A stretch of 24,716 nucleotides of DNA from Pseudomonadota bacterium (GTDB lineage: Bacteria; Pseudomonadota; Alphaproteobacteria; Azospirillales; Azospirillaceae): the NCBI GenBank assembly GCA_023411035.1, contig JAEYPE010000061.1, forward strand, positions 1 through 24,716. The letters are read 5' to 3'. Shown piece by piece: positions 22,016 through 24,716 of this stretch. The stretch's first letter is position 1, and each line of letters opens with the position of its first letter. The notes beneath the pieces are model-generated. The model did no database searches. It saw nothing but the letters and a program-made list of their open reading frames with translations, and had not been told where the DNA came from. A program made the translations under genes and the position numbers.

Positions 22016-22954
22016 CTACCGCGCCCGCATCGTCGTCAGGATTCCGGCCCCGATCAGCGCCACCGCGATCAGCACGCCGACCGTCAGCGGCTCGTCCATG
22101 AACAGCGCGCTCAGCAGCAGGGCGGTGACGGGGACGAGGCAGACGATCTGCCCGGCCTGGGCCGCGGGCATGGCCGTCAGCGTCTTCGCCCACCACCAGA
22201 AGCACAGCCCCGTCGCGATCAGCCAGTTGAAGGCCAGCACGGTGCCCAGCGCGGGCGTCCAATGGATGGGCCGGGCATGTTCCGCCGCCAGGGCCAGCGG
22301 GGCGGTGGCCAGCGCGCTGACGGCGATCTGCCAGAAGGTCTGCGTCCAGAAGGGCGTCCGCCAGCCGCCATGCCGCTGGCCTTGGCGGCGGTAGAAGGTG
22401 GCGCCCAGCGCCCAGCTCAGCGCGCAGGCGAGCAGCAGCCCGTTGCCCAGCAGCACCGCCGGGTCGCTCCAGTCCACCAGCGCCGGGTTGAAGAAGATGA
22501 GAACGCCCGCGAAGGTCAGAAGCGCGCCGATCACCCGTCCGCGCGTGAAGCGCTCCCCGGCCAGCAGCACGCCCAGCGGCAGCGCCCACATCTGCATGGT
22601 GTAGGCCAGCACGGCGGCCCGCCCCGGCGGCACGACCCGCAGGCCGATGGCGCTCAGGTCCAGCATCCCGGCGATCTGCAACAGCCCGACGAGGGCCAGC
22701 GGCCAGCGCTCCCCCGGCGGCGGCAGGAGGGGAAAGCGCAGCACCCGCGACAGCAGCGCCAGAACCGCCGCCGCCCCGGCGAAGCGCAGAAGACAGAAGG
22801 TCAGCGGCCCGATGTCGGACAGGGCCAGCTTCATCAGGGGCCAGTTGGCGCCCCAGAACAGAACGATCCCCGCAAGCTGCGCGTAGACCGCCGCACCCGG
22901 CCCATCGATGTGCCCGCCGCCGGTTGCGGCGCGTGGTATGGCCCGATCCGCCAT
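22016..22954 (-). CDS. EamA-family (DMT superfamily) transporter
   Basis: The 312-residue product is an inner-membrane protein with about ten hydrophobic helices arranged as two EamA repeats (about 20-150 and 165-310). Typical signs are FWGANWPLMKLAL in helix 1, FCLLRFAGAAAVLALL, a proline/glycine-rich helix 4 (RVVPPGRAAVLAYTMQMWALPL) and MDEPLTVGVLIAVALIGAGI at the end (compare E-x-LT-x-x-x-x-x-G in the family). Members export amino acids or other metabolites; the substrate cannot be predicted. The ATG at 22954 is chosen because GGGAGGA lies just upstream; a GTG at 22966 is part of that ribosome site. It converges on rplS. The next gene upstream on this strand starts 292 bp away. Confidence 0.93.
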   Translation of the reverse strand: MADRAIPRAATGGGHIDGPGAAVYAQLAGIVLFWGANWPLMKLALSDIGPLTFCLLRFAGAAAVLALLSRVLRFPLLPPPGERWPLALVGLLQIAGMLDLSAIGLRVVPPGRAAVLAYTMQMWALPLGVLLAGERFTRGRVIGALLTFAGVLIFFNPALVDWSDPAVLLGNGLLLACALSWALGATFYRRQGQRHGGWRTPFWTQTFWQIAVSALATAPLALAAEHARPIHWTPALGTVLAFNWLIATGLCFWWWAKTLTAMPAAQAGQIVCLVPVTALLLSALFMDEPLTVGVLIAVALIGAGILTTMRAR

Positions 22955-23048
22955 AGTTCCTCCCACCCCGGATTTTGCCGCATCCTACGGCGCGGGCGGT
23001 GGCGGGAGGTCTGCGTTCCCCGTGCGGCAGCTCCGCAGGGGGCCGGGT

Positions 23049-23246
23049 TTACGGCGTGGCGCCGGTGGAGAAGCCGGTAAGAACCTGAATGCCGAACCAG
23101 CCGCCGATGGCGAACAGCACCAGAAGGATCATGGTGGTGGCGATGGCGATGTTGGTCTGGCGGATGCGCCGGCAACTCGGGCAGCCGGGCAGTTCGGAGG
23201 GATAAGGCCGTTCGCAGCGTTCACAGCGGACAGTGCGGTCCGTCAC
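23049..23246 (-). CDS. Small zinc-ribbon membrane protein
   Basis: The 65-residue product has two CxxC pairs, CERC (8-11) and CPSC (22-25), spaced like a zinc ribbon, then a single membrane helix of about 24 residues (33-57, IAIATTMILLVLFAIGGWFGIQV). The topology would place the metal-binding head in the cytoplasm. No catalytic residues are present and the family is unknown to me. It lies 94 bp upstream of the transporter gene on the same strand and could be co-transcribed; its start is divergent from leuC. The clean Cys arrangement and hydrophobic segment support it being real despite its size. Confidence 0.75.
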   Translation of the reverse strand: MTDRTVRCERCERPYPSELPGCPSCRRIRQTNIAIATTMILLVLFAIGGWFGIQVLTGFSTGATP

Positions 23247-23296
23247 GGGATGACCCTTTGTCGAATGGGGCGGTGCCGGACGCTACCATAGGACCG

Positions 23297-23321
23297 CCCG
23301 TCCCGCCACCCGGCGGACGGG
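23297..23321. repeat. Inverted repeat in the divergent region before leuC
   Basis: CCCGTCCCGCC (23297-23307) and GGCGGACGGG (23312-23321) form a 10-bp stem with one bulged C. It lies between the zinc-ribbon gene and the leuC promoter; its role is unknown. Confidence 0.4.
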
Positions 23322-23378
23322 GGAGGAGAACCGCCTTTTTCCAATGCGGCAGGGCGGGCGTTTCCCAAAGCCTCAGCC

Positions 23379-23407
23379 TTGTCCTGATTGAAAGAGACGG
23401 CTATTGT
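23379..23407 (+). promoter_or_regulatory. Candidate sigma-70 promoter of leuC
   Basis: TTGTCC (23379-23384) and TATTGT (23402-23407) are 17 bp apart. Transcription would begin near 23414, giving a leader of about 70 nt. No Leu-rich leader peptide or attenuator is visible in that leader. Confidence 0.55.
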
Positions 23408-23450
23408 GCCGCGCTCTTACCGCACGCTTCGTTCGTCCGGTCTGGGGTTT

Positions 23451-23481
23451 GCGAGAGAGAATTGCCGCGAGAGAGAGTTGC
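23451..23481 (+). repeat. 15-bp direct repeat covering the leuC ribosome site
   Basis: GCGAGAGAGAATTGC (23451-23465) and GCGAGAGAGAGTTGC (23467-23481) match at 14 of 15 positions, one base apart. The second copy ends two bases before the leuC ATG and its GAGAGAG is the only purine-rich ribosome-site candidate, so the translation signal appears duplicated. Confidence 0.65.
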
Positions 23482-23482
23482 T

Positions 23483-24716
23483 ATGTCCAAGCCGCGCACC
23501 CTGTTCGACAAGATTTGGGACAGCCACGTCGTCCACCGTCAGGACGACGGCACCTGCATCCTCTACATCGACCGCCACCTGGTCCATGAGGTGACCAGCC
23601 CGCAGGCGTTCGAGGGGCTGCGGCTTGCCGGCCGTCAGGTGCGCCGCCCGGAAGCGACCCTCGCCGTGCCCGACCACAACGTGCCGACCACCGACCGCTC
23701 CAAGGGCATCGTCGAAGAGGAAAGCCGCATCCAGGTCGAGACGCTGGACAAGAACGCGCGCGACTTCGGCGTCCGCTATTTCCCGATGGACGACGTCCGC
23801 CAAGGCATCGTGCACATCGTCGGTCCGGAGCAGGGCTTCACGCTGCCCGGCGCCACCATCGTCTGCGGTGACAGCCACACGGCCACGCACGGGGCCTTCG
23901 GCGCGCTCGCCTTCGGCATCGGCACGTCGGAGGTGGAGCATGTGCTGGCCACCCAGACCCTGCTGCAGAAGCCGGCCAAGAACATGCTGGTCCGCGTGGA
24001 CGGCGAACTGCCGCCGGGCGTGACCGCCAAGGACATCGTGCTGGCGATCATCGGCAAGATCGGCACCGCCGGCGGCACCGGCCACGTCATCGAGTTCGCC
24101 GGCGAGGCCATCCGCGGCCTGTCGATGGAAGGCCGCATGACCGTCTGCAACATGGCCATCGAGGGCGGCGCCCGCGCCGGCCTGATCGCCCCGGACGAGA
24201 AGACCTTCGAGTATGTGAAGGGCCGCGCCCTGGCTCCGAAGGCCGGCGCCTGGGAGCAGGCGGTGGAGTATTGGAAGACCCTGCCGTCGGACGAGGGCGC
24301 GGTCTACGACACCACCGTCGTGCTGAACGCCGCCGACATCGTTCCGCAGGTCACCTGGGGCACCAGCCCGGAGGACGTGCTGCCGATCACTGCGACCGTG
24401 CCGAACCCGGCGGACGTGGCCGACGCCGGCAAGCGCGCCGCCGTCGAGCGCTCGCTGGCCTATATGGGCCTGGAGCCCGGCCAGAAGCTGACCGACGTGA
24501 AGGTGGACACCGTCTTCATCGGTTCCTGCACCAACGGCCGCATCGAGGATCTGCGCGCCGCCGCGGTGATCGCCCAGGGCCGCAAGGTTGCCGAGGGCGT
24601 GCGCGCCCTGGTCGTCCCCGGTTCGGGCCTCGTCAAGGAGCAGGCGGAGGAAGAGGGTCTGGACAAGATCTTCACCGAGGCCGGCTTCGAGTGGCGTGAG
24701 CCGGGCTGTTCCATGT
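23483..24716 (+). CDS. leuC: 3-Isopropylmalate dehydratase large subunit LeuC (C-terminus outside window)
   Basis: The frame is open from the ATG at 23483 to the window edge, 411 codons; complete LeuC has about 465-475. It is an aconitase-fold enzyme that, with LeuD, isomerises 2- to 3-isopropylmalate in leucine synthesis. Motifs: MSKPRTLFDKIWDSHVV at the start, VPDHNVPTTDR (61-71), IVCGDSHTATHGAFGALAFG (129-148), NMAIEGGARAGLIAPDE, and FIGSCTNGRIEDLR with C349, the first [4Fe-4S] ligand. C409 (EPGCSM) is the second ligand; the last base of the window is the first base of the codon for the expected third ligand at 412. The gene has its own promoter and a duplicated GA-rich repeat before the ATG. 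In related genomes leuD and leuB usually follow. Confidence 0.97.
   Translation, partial: MSKPRTLFDKIWDSHVVHRQDDGTCILYIDRHLVHEVTSPQAFEGLRLAGRQVRRPEATLAVPDHNVPTTDRSKGIVEEESRIQVETLDKNARDFGVRYFPMDDVRQGIVHIVGPEQGFTLPGATIVCGDSHTATHGAFGALAFGIGTSEVEHVLATQTLLQKPAKNMLVRVDGELPPGVTAKDIVLAIIGKIGTAGGTGHVIEFAGEAIRGLSMEGRMTVCNMAIEGGARAGLIAPDEKTFEYVKGRALAPKAGAWEQAVEYWKTLPSDEGAVYDTTVVLNAADIVPQVTWGTSPEDVLPITATVPNPADVADAGKRAAVERSLAYMGLEPGQKLTDVKVDTVFIGSCTNGRIEDLRAAAVIAQGRKVAEGVRALVVPGSGLVKEQAEEEGLDKIFTEAGFEWREPGCSM

Noticed and set aside
23388..23594. Leucine leader peptide and attenuator before leuC
   Set aside because: The frame entering leuC is not Leu-rich, overlaps leuC for most of its length and is not followed by a terminator hairpin.

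Overview
The window is dense, high-G+C DNA (roughly two thirds G+C by eye) with the gene content and order of an alphaproteobacterium, most likely Azospirillum or a close relative in Rhodospirillales. This rests on the ffh-rpsP-rimM-trmD-rplS block followed by leuC, the HAD phosphatase-dapD-dapE block, a DUF2336 protein, and REP-like GC-rich palindromes between genes. The genus is inferred from recognition, not from a search.

Layout. (1) 1-2992, minus strand: ureA-ureB-ureC encode the three urease structural subunits. They are followed by two tandem crcB fluoride-channel genes, the second cut by the window edge. (2) 2993-3951: a long stretch with no gene I can support. It contains an AT-rich block (about 33% G+C over 3121-3300) upstream of ureA, then a GC-rich stretch with a C-run and palindromes. 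(3) 3952-8181: a large acyl-CoA dehydrogenase (minus) diverges from a signal-less lytic transglycosylase (plus) that has a near-consensus sigma-54 promoter. cobT follows, and its end converges on a small membrane-protein gene across a strong hairpin. (4) 8179-11694, minus strand: HAD phosphatase, dapD, dapE and a five-helix membrane protein; dapD and dapE are two steps of lysine/diaminopimelate synthesis. (5) 11867-16424, plus strand: a PAS/PAS/GAF-like/GGDEF diguanylate cyclase overlaps a DUF2336 protein by ATGA, followed by a small secreted protein and a protein with a C-terminal J-domain-like HPD motif. (6) 16446-17810, minus strand: a pentapeptide-repeat protein with an apparent internal duplication. 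(7) 18025-21982: ffh (SRP GTPase) behind a clear promoter and a structured leader, then rpsP, rimM, trmD and rplS, ended by a perfect 12-bp hairpin. (8) 22016 to the end: an EamA-type transporter and a 65-residue zinc-ribbon membrane protein (both minus), then leuC (plus), which runs off the window and has its own promoter and a duplicated GA-rich repeat ahead of its start codon.

Most of the window is housekeeping: translation and SRP, lysine and leucine synthesis, cobalamin. The less ordinary parts are the urease-plus-fluoride-channel cluster beside an AT-rich island, the apparently sigma-54-driven transglycosylase without a signal peptide, the GGDEF-DUF2336-secreted-HPD gene row, and the duplicated pentapeptide protein. 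I see no tRNA, rRNA, CRISPR array, intact insertion sequence or phage gene. I did not find a convincing wholly new system; the GGDEF-DUF2336 row is the best candidate for an undescribed functional unit.
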